From Boletus sp. NGJ (lineage: Eukaryota; Basidiomycota; Agaricomycetes; Boletales; Boletaceae), in contig JAGTXK010000073.1 in assembly GCA_019096195.1 (NCBI GenBank), positions 1,674,001-1,738,000 on the forward strand: 64,000 nt of DNA, read 5' to 3'. The notes beneath the pieces were generated by a model that did no database searches, was not told the origin of the DNA, and saw only the letters and a program-made list of their open reading frames with translations. How positions within the stretch are numbered: position 1 is the stretch's first letter; every line of letters starts with the position of its first letter. The position numbers were made by a program, and so were the translations under genes. Shown one piece after another: positions 11,766 through 21,279 of the stretch.

Positions 11766-11983
11766 CAGTGACCTCCAAAACTGTTGCAATGTCTAACCCT
11801 GATGTGGTGTGCGCAGCGCACCACAAACACCCGTGGGAACTTACACTTCGCTTTGGTGGGAACAAACAAGGTACACACTCTTGGCTACAGTCCGGCCTCT
11901 GGATCATGTGATTTGGATCAGAGGCTAGTGGAGTTATGTCCATTTCAAAACAGCAATACCATTGCAACAGTTTTGCATCTCTT
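11766..11983 (+). repeat. left terminal inverted repeat of Tc1-like transposon 1
   Basis: Begins CAGTGACCTCCAAAACTG. The outer word CAAAACTGTTGCAATG recurs inverted at the inner end (CATTGCAACAGTTTTG, about 11960-11975), so each terminal repeat carries two sites facing each other. Confidence 0.88.
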
Positions 11984-11989
11984 GATATG

Positions 11990-13020
11990 AAGTGGGTATA
12001 AGTACTTGGTATAGCCTTCCTTTTGCCTTGAGCACTGCCTCAACCCTCCTAGGCATGCTTTCAATTAACTTCTGACACTCCTCAAGTGGTATCCCCTCCA
12101 CATTCCACCTGAACTCTCTCCCATAACTCATGAATTCCACTAGGAGGATGTTCTTGATCTGCTAGCCTTCTTTTGAGGTGACCCCCAGAGGTGTTCAACG
12201 GGGTTGAGGTCAGGAGACTGTGCTGGCCATACCATAGTCCCAAACTCCTGCTCTCCAAGCCACTCTTTCACCTTTTTGCAAGTATGCTTGGGGTCATTGT
12301 CTTGCTGAAAGATCATGTTAGGAGGATCTAGACCATAATACTGCAGAGTATTCAGCAGCTCATCCTTCAAAATCTGAAGGTAAAGGTCTCCATCCATCCT
12401 ACCATCAATCTTGGTAGCATAGCCAACTCCCTGCCAAGTCATACACCCCCACATCATGAGAGAACCTCCTCCAAACTTCAAGGTCCCTTCAACCAATCTA
12501 TCATTAAGCCCTTCACCTGCTTTTTTCCAGCCCCATTTTCACCCATCTGACCCTAGGCGATTGATTTTAGTCTCATCAGACCATACTACCTTCTTCCAGT
12601 CCTCTATAGTCCAATCCTTATGAGCATAGGCAAAGTCCAAGCGAGCCTTGCGGTGCCTAGCTGATAGAAGGGGGCGTTTAGACTTTACCACAGCCTTCAT
12701 ACCAGTTTTTCTCAAGTGCCAGTGCATACTGTGGAGGTAGAGAGGGGTTGGTTGACCACATTGGTGAGAGCCTTGGTCACCTGGACAGCATTTTCTGCCT
12801 TTCCAGATGAAATAAGACGGATGGCATGACGAAGATTGATAGGAGAAAGCTTGGATGGGCGACCTCCAGCAGACTTCTGAAGCTCAGAACGCTCTTTGGA
12901 GTGGAGCCTGGATATGGTAGAAGCATGGAGACCAGTGGTGGCAGCAATAGAATGAGCTGACTGGCCAGCATCAAGCATAGAGAGAATGGTGTTTTTCTGA
13001 GTAGAAGAGATGGATCTCAT
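11990..13020 (-). pseudogene. DD34E Tc1-type transposase, decayed
   Basis: A transposase of the cut-and-paste Tc1 family, starting at the ATG at 13020 (MRSISSTQKNTILSML). An N-terminal helix-turn-helix (residues about 1-45, with AATTGLHASTISRLHSK) and the GGRPSKLS linker are readable. The catalytic domain shows the first Asp in WSDETKINR, the second in IFQQDNDPKHT and the Glu in LNPVEHLW. There are 34 residues between the second Asp and the Glu. It is inactivated by a frameshift near 12715-12730, an in-frame TGA near 12535 where Arg (CGA) is expected, a frameshift at a G-run near 12185, and further shifts near 12100 and 12000. No complete protein can be made. Its relatives at 17380 and 57270 share the same domain order. 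Confidence 0.9.
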
Positions 13021-13153
13021 GATGATGTGGTTGGAAATAAAGAAGTGTGTGAACTATTTCAAACTCAGACAAAATATTTGTATGTGTATCTTTGTTTGTA
13101 TAACCAAACATTGCCACTTATGATGATATTTCAACAAGATTGCACATTCTCTA

Positions 13154-13371
13154 CTAAAAGGTGCAAAACTGTTGCAATGGTATTGCTGTTTTGAAATAGA
13201 CATAACTCCACAGCCTCTGATCCAAATCACATGATCCAGAGGCCGGATTGTAGCCAAGAGTGTGTACTTTGTTTGTTCCCACCAAAGCGAAGTGTAATTC
13301 CCACGGGTGTTTGTGGTGCACTGCACGCACCACATCAGGGTTAGACATTGCAACAGTTTTGGAGGTCACTG
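13154..13371 (-). repeat. right terminal inverted repeat of Tc1-like transposon 1
   Basis: Mirror of the left repeat, ending GGAGGTCACTG next to TA. The inner inverted site lies near 13160-13175. Confidence 0.88.
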
Positions 13372-13373
13372 TA

Positions 13374-16300
13374 CATATGCAATATCACAATGGAAGTAGC
13401 CATCAAAGACTATGCCCAGAAGAAAAAGAAAACCTTCAAAGAAGCCACCCCCAAATACATCCACAAATTCAAGGATGTGTTCACAAAAGAGAGCTTTAAC
13501 ACACTCTTCTCAAGATGCCCTTGGGATCACATCATTGAACTACTCCCTGGAAATCATGAGGTGGACTGCAAAGTATATCCCCCAAACCCAGAAGAACAAC
13601 AGGAGCTTCACAACTTCCTTAAGGAAAACCTCAAATCCAGACACATTCATCTCTCCAAATCCCTGTTTACCTTAGTATTTTTCTTTATTAAGAAAAAGGA
13701 TGGATGCCTCCGCCCCATATAAGATTATCACAAATATAATGTAGTAACATGCTGTAATCAATACCCCCTCCCCCTTATCGTCAAACTCATCAACAAACTC
13801 AAAGTAGTGAAATATTATACCAAATTCAATGTTCGATGGAGGTACAATAATATATAGATGGCAAAAGAAGAGGAATGGAAGGCAGCCTTCCAGACAAACT
13901 GTGGGCTCTTTGAACCCCTCATGATGTTCTTCAGACTCACCAACTCACTAGCTACGTTCCAGGCAATGATGAACACACTATTTAGAGATTTGATAGATCA
14001 AGGTATAGTGGTAATCTATATAGAAGACATCATGATATTCACAAAAACAATTGAAGAACACTGAAAAGTAATATGAGAGGTGCTACAAATCCTATATGAC
14101 ACCCATCTATACCTCTGCCACAACAAATGTGACTTTGAAGTCCGAGAAATAGAATTCCTTGGACTTATTGTTGTCCTAGACAAGATAAAGATGGACCATA
14201 AAAAGATCTCAGCCATCACCAGCTGGTCTGTCCCAACATTCAAAAAGATGCTCCAAGGTTTCTTAGGATTTCTCAACTTCTACCAAGAATTTGTTAAAAA
14301 ATTTGCCATGATTGCACAACCACTCAACATGCTCACATCAGTGAAAATAAAGTTTGTCGTTCGTCTGGATGGATGACTATCAGAAGGCTTTCAAAGGCCT
14401 TAAATGCACCATCTTCACAGTACCCACCCTCACCATGCCAATAGACAATGACCAATATCTAGTTGAAATTAATGGCTCTGATATTGGCATTAGTGCTGTC
14501 CTCTCCCAGAAACACAATGGTGTTTGGTATTCCATCATGTTCATCTCCTGCTCACTCAATGATGCAGAAAGAAGCTACCACATGGCCAACCTAGAGATAC
14601 TTACCATCATCTTTGCACTCAATGAATGGTGATGATATCTCCTCAATGCTGCCCACCCAATCAAGATTCTAATAGACCACAAAAACATTGAATTCTTCTG
14701 CCACCCACAAGACCTCTGCCACCATCAAGCCCGATGACAATAAATAATTCAAGAGTATTTAATTATGATTACTCACCATTTGGGCAAGACTAACTCTGCT
14801 AAACCCCTGTCCTAGAGGCCAGACTTTAAAAAGGGGGTGGAAAATGATAACACCCAGCAAACACTACTTCCTGACACCCCTTTTTTGCCTCCCTCATCCC
14901 CAATCTCCATCAATGCAGTCACCTCAAGTAGCATCATCTCAAGAATCACTAAATTACAATACAAACTTGAGACATTCACAAAAGAGGGACTTGCCAAGGA
15001 GAACTCCCCATGGACCCAAGACAATGGCCTTGTGAAGTGGAAGACTATGTCCCCAACAATAAAAAACTATGTGAAGACATCATTGCCAATCATGACCATC
15101 CGATCACTGGACATTCCAGCATTAAGCAAACACATGATCTGATTATAAGCGAATACTACTGGCCCACCCTTCACAAAGACATCAAGGGATATATGAAAGG
15201 CTATGACATCTGTCAAAAAGTCAAAGCCAAAACAACCTCACTCCACACCACACTTCACCCCAATGAAATCCCATCATCCCCTTGGGAAATCATCTTTGTT
15301 GACCTCATTGATCCCCTCCCTCAAATCAATGGCAAGAACACCATCCTTGTTATCATAGACTGCTTCTCTAAAATGATCCATGTCATCCCAGTCATAGACA
15401 CCATCATGTCACAAGGAGTCGCCACCATTTTCCATGATCAAATCTTCAAACTCCATGGTGTCCCCAGAAAAGTAATCTCCGATTAAGAAATACAATTCAT
15501 GTTGTCACTCATGTGAAACCTCTATGCCCTTCTTGACATCCAAGCCAACCCATCAACAGCCTACCATCTACAAACAGATGGCCAAACTGAATGGATGAAT
15601 TAAGAGGTCAAAAAGTATTTCTACATTTATGTGAACCACCACTAAACTGACTGGGCAGATTGGCTCCCTCTTGCCAAATTCACCCACAACTTCCAAACCA
15701 CCAGTGCCACCAGCATCTCACCATTCTTACTGAACTATGGACAATAATCACTCATCCCCAATAAATGAGTGGAAGTTCAAAATGAGTCCACAACTGCCTT
15801 CATGGAACAAATGAAAATTCATCATAAAAGCACAAAGAATTTGTTAGAGAAAGCCACCAACACCATAAAGAGGAGCCACGACAAGTGAGTGTCACCAATG
15901 CCAAGCTTTGCCACAGGTCAACAGGTCCTTCTCGAAGAAACTCATATTCACACCAACCAATCTATAAAGAAGTTTAATGACAAATGTCATGGCCCCTTCA
16001 AGGTAAAAAGGAAAGTCAGAGAAGCATCTTATAAATTAGAGATTCCAAAAACATGGTGCAGAATACACCCAGTCTTTCATGAATCCCTACTCACCCTCTA
16101 TCAAATCAGTTCCTTTCCATTGCAGGTGAAACCCAAACCACCCCCATAGATTATTGTCCAATAAGAAGAGGAACATAAAGTCCAAGAGGTGATTGACTTG
16201 TGAAAGTGCAGAGGGAAGACAGACTATCTCATGCATTGGAAAGGCTACCCACACAAAGAGCACACTTGGAAATCCAAGATGAATGTAAAGAATGCCCCAA

Positions 16301-16529
16301 AACTCATTGAAAAGTTCCATACAGCCAACCCATCCACCATCCATTCCACCACTGAGTTGTGCAACTGCCCCACATGTGCACAACAAACAAACCTCTTCAC
16401 CAACATGTCATTCTGCACATACACTGCTTCTTTCAATAGACTTTCCAACCACCTCTTCAAAATCCCCACACTCCTCTCCTCTCCAAAACTCTCTGATATC
16501 TTGGTCAACTGGGAGTTTAACCCCTGAAA
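13374..16529 (+). pseudogene. pol region of Gypsy element B (fossil)
   Basis: Plus-strand continuation of element B after the Tc1 insertion. It contains reverse transcriptase (about 13560-14070), RNase H (about 14350-14770), integrase (about 15060-15900, including a VDLIDPLPQINGKN segment) and a chromodomain-like tail (about 16200-16300, HWKGYPHKEHTW). It aligns throughout with elements A and C. It is heavily broken and CpG-poor. Confidence 0.8.
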
Positions 16530-16538
16530 AGGGGGTAA

Positions 16539-16855
16539 TGAAATGTTTTTCCACTCATCATACATAAATATTTACAAGTACTTAGCTAACAAGTATTCCA
16601 CAAAGTAGTTACACAATGACCCAACCCCTCATCTAGACCATCACATTATATCATACATTATAGGCCATCTAGAACAATTATGTAAAACATTCCATAACAT
16701 TCCATGCCAGCCCTAAACCTGGTCCATGCACATACCCCATAGTATTTAAATAGCACATTTTGTTAGTAGTTACTCATCTTTGGAATTGCCATTCTACTTC
16801 TTGGATATTGCTTTTGAACAACTCTTGAGTGTTGTTGGTCTTAACCTTTTCGGCA
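16539..16855 (+). repeat. 3' LTR of Gypsy element B
   Basis: Starts TGAAATG directly after the purine tract. Contains TTTACAAGTACTTAGCTAAC and a TATA-like stretch near 16743, and aligns with the ends of the LTRs of elements A and C (GGAATTG...TTCT). The end at CGGCA (about 16855) is inferred from that alignment. Confidence 0.7.
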
Positions 16856-17028
16856 TATCAGAAACTCCCTATCCTTCAAATCATCCTGGATATTCCTCAA
16901 GCCTCATGTCCCCAAATGGCTCTCCTGATATTAGAGTCAGAAATAAGAGTCCATCTATCTGACCTGATAAATGAGGCAATGGTGCAGATGGACCAGAATG
17001 ACCCCACCATGCCATTCCTGAGAGATTA

Positions 17029-17243
17029 CAGTGGCTCAAAAAAGTGTCCCAATGTTTGGCTATTTTGCAAAGACTTGACATTTGCAAAAGAACCAAAAGG
17101 TATTAGCCCTAACCCTTGCTGGGCCATTGATAGCCCTAATCCTTGCCCTGAAGATGAGCCCTTAGGCATGTGAGTTGGTTGTCATGGTACTGAGTTATAG
17201 CCATATTAAAAGGATATGTCATTGGGACACTTATTTGACCCTG
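17029..17243 (+). repeat. left terminal inverted repeat of Tc1-like transposon 2
   Basis: The outer site CTCAAAAAAGTGTCCCAATG recurs inverted at the inner end (CATTGGGACACTTATTTGA, about 17221-17239). Confidence 0.9.
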
Positions 17244-17379
17244 ATATTATCAACTATCATTTAGTAAATAACATAAGGTTCTGATGGATGCTGTGCTTCA
17301 ACCCTGTCTGATTATGTCACTTACATAACTCCAAATGGGATAAAGAGCAGAGATACCATTCAGCCAACCCTACTTCATT

Positions 17380-18400
17380 ATGAAATCCACTCCCTCCTCT
17401 GCTAGAGCCAATATTCTTTTTCTCTCTGAATCTGGCCTTTCTTCTAGGCAAATATCATTCCAAACTGGTCTGGGGAAGTCTACTGTGGCCAGGGTTATCA
17501 AGGAGATCCACCCAGGCAAGGAAAACATCAAATTAGGATGTCCTTCTAAACTTTCTCCTACTGATAGAAGGAGAATTGTCTCTAGTATTACCTCTGGCAA
17601 AGTTGAAAATGCTGTCCAGGCTACCCATCTCATCAATTCTGCTCTCTCTTCTCCTGTCTCTGCTCAAACTGTTAGGAATGTTCTCAAGTCTGCATCTCTC
17701 AAGGCTGTAGTCAAGAAAAAGAAGCCACTCTTGTCTGTGAAGCATAGGCAACATAGGCTAGCCTTTGCTCTCAAGCACCAACATTGGACTGTGGAGGACT
17801 GGACTAGGGTCAGATGGTCAGATGAAACCAAGATCAACAGGATTGGGTCAGATGGAAGGAAGTATGTATGGAAATTGGCAGGAAAGTCTTTGCAAGACAA
17901 GGAAGTTCAGGGAACAGTAAAGTTTGGAGGAGGTTCCTTGATGGTTTGGGGACGCATGAGTTGGAGTGGAGTGGGGATTCTTGCAGGGGTTGAAGGGAGG
18001 ATGAATGCTGAGCAGTATGTCTCCATTTTGGAGGATAATCTGCTTCCTTCCATGGAAAATTCTGGAATTCCTGAGAGAGAGCATTATCTTTCAACAAGAT
18101 AATGACCCCAAGCACACCTCTAAAAGAGCCAAGGAGTGGCTGGAATCTCAAGGGATCAAGCTTCTTGACTGGCCAGCACAATCTCCAGACCTTAATCCCA
18201 TTGAACATCTCTGGCAAATTCTCAAAAAAAAAAAACTCAATAGCTATACAACACCACCAAAAGGAGTATGGGAGCTTTGGAAGAGAATTGAAGTGGAGTG
18301 GGGGAAGATAGAGGTGGAGGAGTGTCAAGGATTGATAGAGAGTATGCCTAGAAGACTAGAGGCAGTGATAAAAGCAAAGGGAGGGCATACAAAGTACTAA
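17380..18400 (+). pseudogene. DD34E Tc1-type transposase with a single frameshift
   Basis: A transposase of about 340 residues that would bind the terminal repeats and catalyse cut-and-paste at TA. It starts at MKSTPSSARANILFLSE (17380) and ends KAKGGHTKY (stop at 18398-18400). The helix-turn-helix lies in residues about 5-40 (GLSSRQISFQTGLGKSTVAR), followed by a GCPSKLS linker. Catalytic residues are visible in WSDETKINRIGSDG, IFQQDNDPKHT and DLNPIEHLW. The only break I see is a one-base frame change at the GAGAGAGAG run near 18073-18081, which splits the frame just before the second catalytic Asp. It was therefore recently active, or the shift may be a slippage polymorphism. Confidence 0.92.
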
Positions 18401-18417
18401 ATTGAAGAATAGAAATG

Positions 18418-18632
18418 TTGCTCAAAAAAGTGTCCCAATGACATGTCACTTTAATATGGCTATAACTCAGTGCCATGACAACCACACTCACATGACTAAG
18501 GGCTCATCTTCAGGGCAAGGATTAGGGCTATCAATGGCCCAGCGAGGGTTAGGGCTAATACCTTTTGGTTCTTTTGCAAATGTCAAGTCTTTGCAAAATA
18601 GCCAAACATTGGGACACTTTTTTGAGCCACTG
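18418..18632 (-). repeat. right terminal inverted repeat of Tc1-like transposon 2
   Basis: Mirror of the left repeat. The inner site (CTCAAAAAAGTGTCCCAATG, about 18421-18440) is followed after about 170 nt by the terminal site next to TA. Confidence 0.9.
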
Positions 18633-18854
18633 TAGCTGAGTAAAATGAATGCATGGCACCCAGACTGATGACAAACTCCTTTCAAGATATTTCCTATACT
18701 GAGATAGACAGGCCAGGCACTTTTGTCCCCTTTGAATGATGATAGCTTAGTCTTATTGAATGCCAAAATCACAGGTGCAATGGTGACTCCCTCTGGCAGT
18801 CAGCTCTACAATAAATGTATGGTACACTGATAACATACTGTATAGCCACTCTGA

Positions 18855-20270
18855 CTCACCTGCACTTCCCACCACCATTCTCCAGTCCACATCTCATCAT
18901 ACCAGCAACATCTTCCATCCTAGCCAGTGTATATTTTCTCAGGCTGGCTGAGGTTCCAAGTCCAAGTCCAGTGCTAAGGAAACATGTACAGCACAACATT
19001 GTTAGCAGTGATGATGAGGAGGCATATGGAGATGTCTCCAATGCAAAGTCTATGGACTTACAGACAGACTCCTCTGGTACTCTGAGCCTGACAACACTTG
19101 CCATCGGTATGCTAAACAACAACCTAAAGAACTCCAAGGCCAGTAATTATGATGAGGCAATGTGCTCTGTCATTGATACCACTATTGAGCTCTATGATGA
19201 TGCCCACATGCTCACTGAGGACCCATTCCCTGATGGCATTAAGGAATTTAAATGGGCAGAGGGTGTATGGTCTCGTGCATGCAAACACCACAAGACTGAC
19301 ATTGCCCTTAATAAGGCAATTTCCAGACTAGTAGGTGTACATATTTTATTCAGTGCATATGCTCACTCTCATGACAGATTACAAAATGAAGCTCAAACAT
19401 ATAGGGGCAGTTCAAGACAAAGGCATGCTCTGTTGTCACCACAATATTCGGATTCAACACAAGTGCAGACAACGAGGTACAAATCAAAAATCATGATCTT
19501 ATGTGCAGGCTCAAGCAGGACAAGGCCTTTGTTTTCCATGTAAATTCCTTGGGTAACCATCTTATCATTCACTCAAATGTATGTCAAAACACATGGCACA
19601 ACCATTGACCAACACAGGAGAATATACGCTGAACCTGTGATTCAACAAGTCATCAGCAAGTCATTATTTAAGAACAAGAATGATATTGCAATTTGTTGGA
19701 AACAATACTACTATCCATTCCCTCATATTGTGTTTGCAATCACACTCATGGTGGTAGGTGTAATTTACTTATGATTTGTCATTCTCATGAAGTTTTTAAA
19801 TTGAGTGTGGATTTGACAAATGGGCATCCAGCAAGTGGGAACTGATCAACTTCTCAAAAGACAATTACAAGGGTATAGTATTTACAATAGCCATCTGGCC
19901 TGTCTCAACAAGTTTGCTACCGCGACTGTGGAATATGGCCTCCTTCCTGAATTGCTGCAACTTGTGTATGACAATGGGTGGTAGGTCACTTGCAGGTTTC
20001 TAAATACATTGGCTCACTCTGATATAGTTGACAGTGTGCATGCGGGCATGCCATCTGCTACTATGGCAGACACAAAGCAGGCAGTCCCTGATTGTGCATT
20101 CAAGAATGCAATTTGAGAGTACTTTGAGGAATGAGAAGAAGGACAGGAAGAGATAGATGAAGAACAGGCCAATGAGGTAGTTGAAGAACAGGGTGATGAG
20201 GTGGAAGAGGAGCCTGAAGATAGTTTCAAGGATGTGGATATTGAGATGGATGGCGAGAAGATCAATACAG
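18855..20270 (+). pseudogene. decayed gene resembling basidiomycete DUF6532 proteins
   Basis: Two plus-strand blocks look coding. The first (about 18900-19540) has an acidic start (SSDDEEAYGDVS) and a segment MLTEDPFPDGIKEFKWAEGVWSRAC near 19210. The second (about 19577-19774) has PVIQQVISKSLFKNKNDIA followed by a hydrophobic stretch. From memory this order (an LLT..PFP..-W segment, then P-I..V-...F.....-G or IA) is that of DUF6532, a protein family of unknown function that is expanded in Agaricomycetes. The tail (20050-20260) is Glu/Asp-rich. The blocks are in different frames, without clear introns joining them. I therefore call it a pseudogene; family assignment is tentative. Confidence 0.4.
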
Positions 20271-20463
20271 ACTAATACTCATGCTACATCATGGTGTTGT
20301 ACCAGTTATGGATATTCAATGGTCATGCAATGACACTCATTATGTGAACAATATAGTCTTGAGAGAAGTGTCTGCACTACATAGCACTATATAGCCTATA
20401 TAGTGAAGAAAACCAAGGCAAGAATGGTTGCTATATAGTGCTACATAGTAATAGTTATTTTTG

Positions 20464-20779
20464 CAGATGAATGGCAACAGTGATGACCATGACTCTGTGG
20501 CCTGAGAAAGGGGAAAAAGAAAGAAAGCAAGAAATGATGATGAGGGTGAGGCAGGCAGCAGGTTCATTGAGCATATGTTGGCTACACTTGATTGCCCCAC
20601 AGATGCACTTGGGGAAGACATGTCTGACCCACTACATGTGATCTGGATATGGTCTGCACTCCAGCACCATATCCCATGGCCCTGGATATGTCAAGACATT
20701 GCTAATGGCATCTGGTACACTGCCTACAATCGCTACAAGTCTTGGTATGAGTCAATCAAGTGGAAGATTGGGGATAATA
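20464..20779 (+). pseudogene. unidentified coding relic cut by the Copia insertion
   Basis: A plus-strand frame reads a charged start (NSDDHDSVA then KRKKARNDDEGEAG), then a Trp-rich segment (IWIWSALQHHIPWPWI) and YNRYKSWYESIKWKIGDN, ending exactly at the Copia LTR border at 20780. One in-frame TGA precedes the charged part. I do not recognise it. No continuation was found on the far side of the Copia element. Confidence 0.35.
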
Positions 20780-21030
20780 TGTTAGATATTGAAGACCAAG
20801 TGGGAAACAAGAGCACAGCTAGTAAAATACTTAGTTGTTGTGTGATGCAACAGACTAAGGAGAGCAATTGCTCGTTCCTACATATATAAGATACCATGGC
20901 TAAAAGTTTGAAAGATATCCTGAACTGCGAAAGGGGGCAGTGTAGCATACTATATCGTGAGTGAACACATGGCACATAGAATATAATCAGTTGTAATCCC
21001 AAGGGCAGAGCGCACACTTGTATTCTGACA
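20780..21030 (-). repeat. 3' LTR of the Copia element
   Basis: 251 nt, TGTCAGAATAC to ATATCTAACA on the minus strand. Contains a TATA-like ATATATAAG region on the plus strand near 20880. It lacks the internal extension seen in the 5' LTR. Confidence 0.85.
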
Positions 21031-21279
21031 CTCCCCCTCAAGCTGTGTGCAGTCCGAGTTCTGTGGCAAAGTGTTTGACTTTTGGAGAGGGCAGCACCTT
21101 CATGAAGACGTCTGCAATCATGTCGCTTGTGGGGCAGAAAATGAGACAGAGTTTGCTGTCATTGATGATCCAGCAAATGAAGTGGAAATGAATGTTGATG
21201 TGTTTTGTGCATGCATGGTACTGGTGATCTTTCATGAGGGTGATGGGAGATTGATTGTCTGAGAAAAGAGTCATGGGCT

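Larger units (their letters stand above)
11766..13371 (-). mobile_element. Tc1-like DNA transposon 1, inserted in Gypsy B
   Basis: A complete 1606-bp Tc1/mariner-superfamily element on the minus strand. It begins and ends CAGTGACCTCC, is flanked by the TA target duplication (11764-11765 and 13372-13373), and has terminal inverted repeats of about 217 bp that are about 97% identical by eye. The transposase between them is a decayed DD34E type. It retains CpG dinucleotides that surrounding Gypsy B lacks, consistent with a later arrival. Confidence 0.92.
1103..16855 (+). mobile_element. Gypsy element B (Ty3/Gypsy chromovirus lineage), old, hosting nested insertions
   Basis: A plus-strand Ty3/Gypsy fossil. 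A 5' LTR-like piece begins at 1103 and the 3' LTR is at 16539-16855, directly after a purine tract of the form AAAAGGGGG. Parts recognised in order are leader, gag, protease, reverse transcriptase, RNase H, integrase and a chromodomain tail. The body is split by Gypsy A (1447-8098), a satellite-like insertion (about 10276-11344) and a Tc1 transposon (11766-13371). The two LTR copies are clearly diverged and the element is CpG-poor, so it is the oldest of the three Gypsy copies here. It is broken, with probably more than fifteen breaks. No target duplication was found at its outer ends. Confidence 0.8.
17029..18632 (+). mobile_element. Tc1-like DNA transposon 2, nearly whole
   Basis: A 1604-bp element with ends CAGTGGCTCAAAAAAGTG and a mirrored right end, flanked by TA (17027-17028 and 18633-18634). 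The terminal repeats are about 215 bp. The transposase occupies 17380-18400. It belongs to the same Tc1 group as elements 1, 3 and 4 but to a different subfamily. It is the best preserved transposon in the window. Confidence 0.94.
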
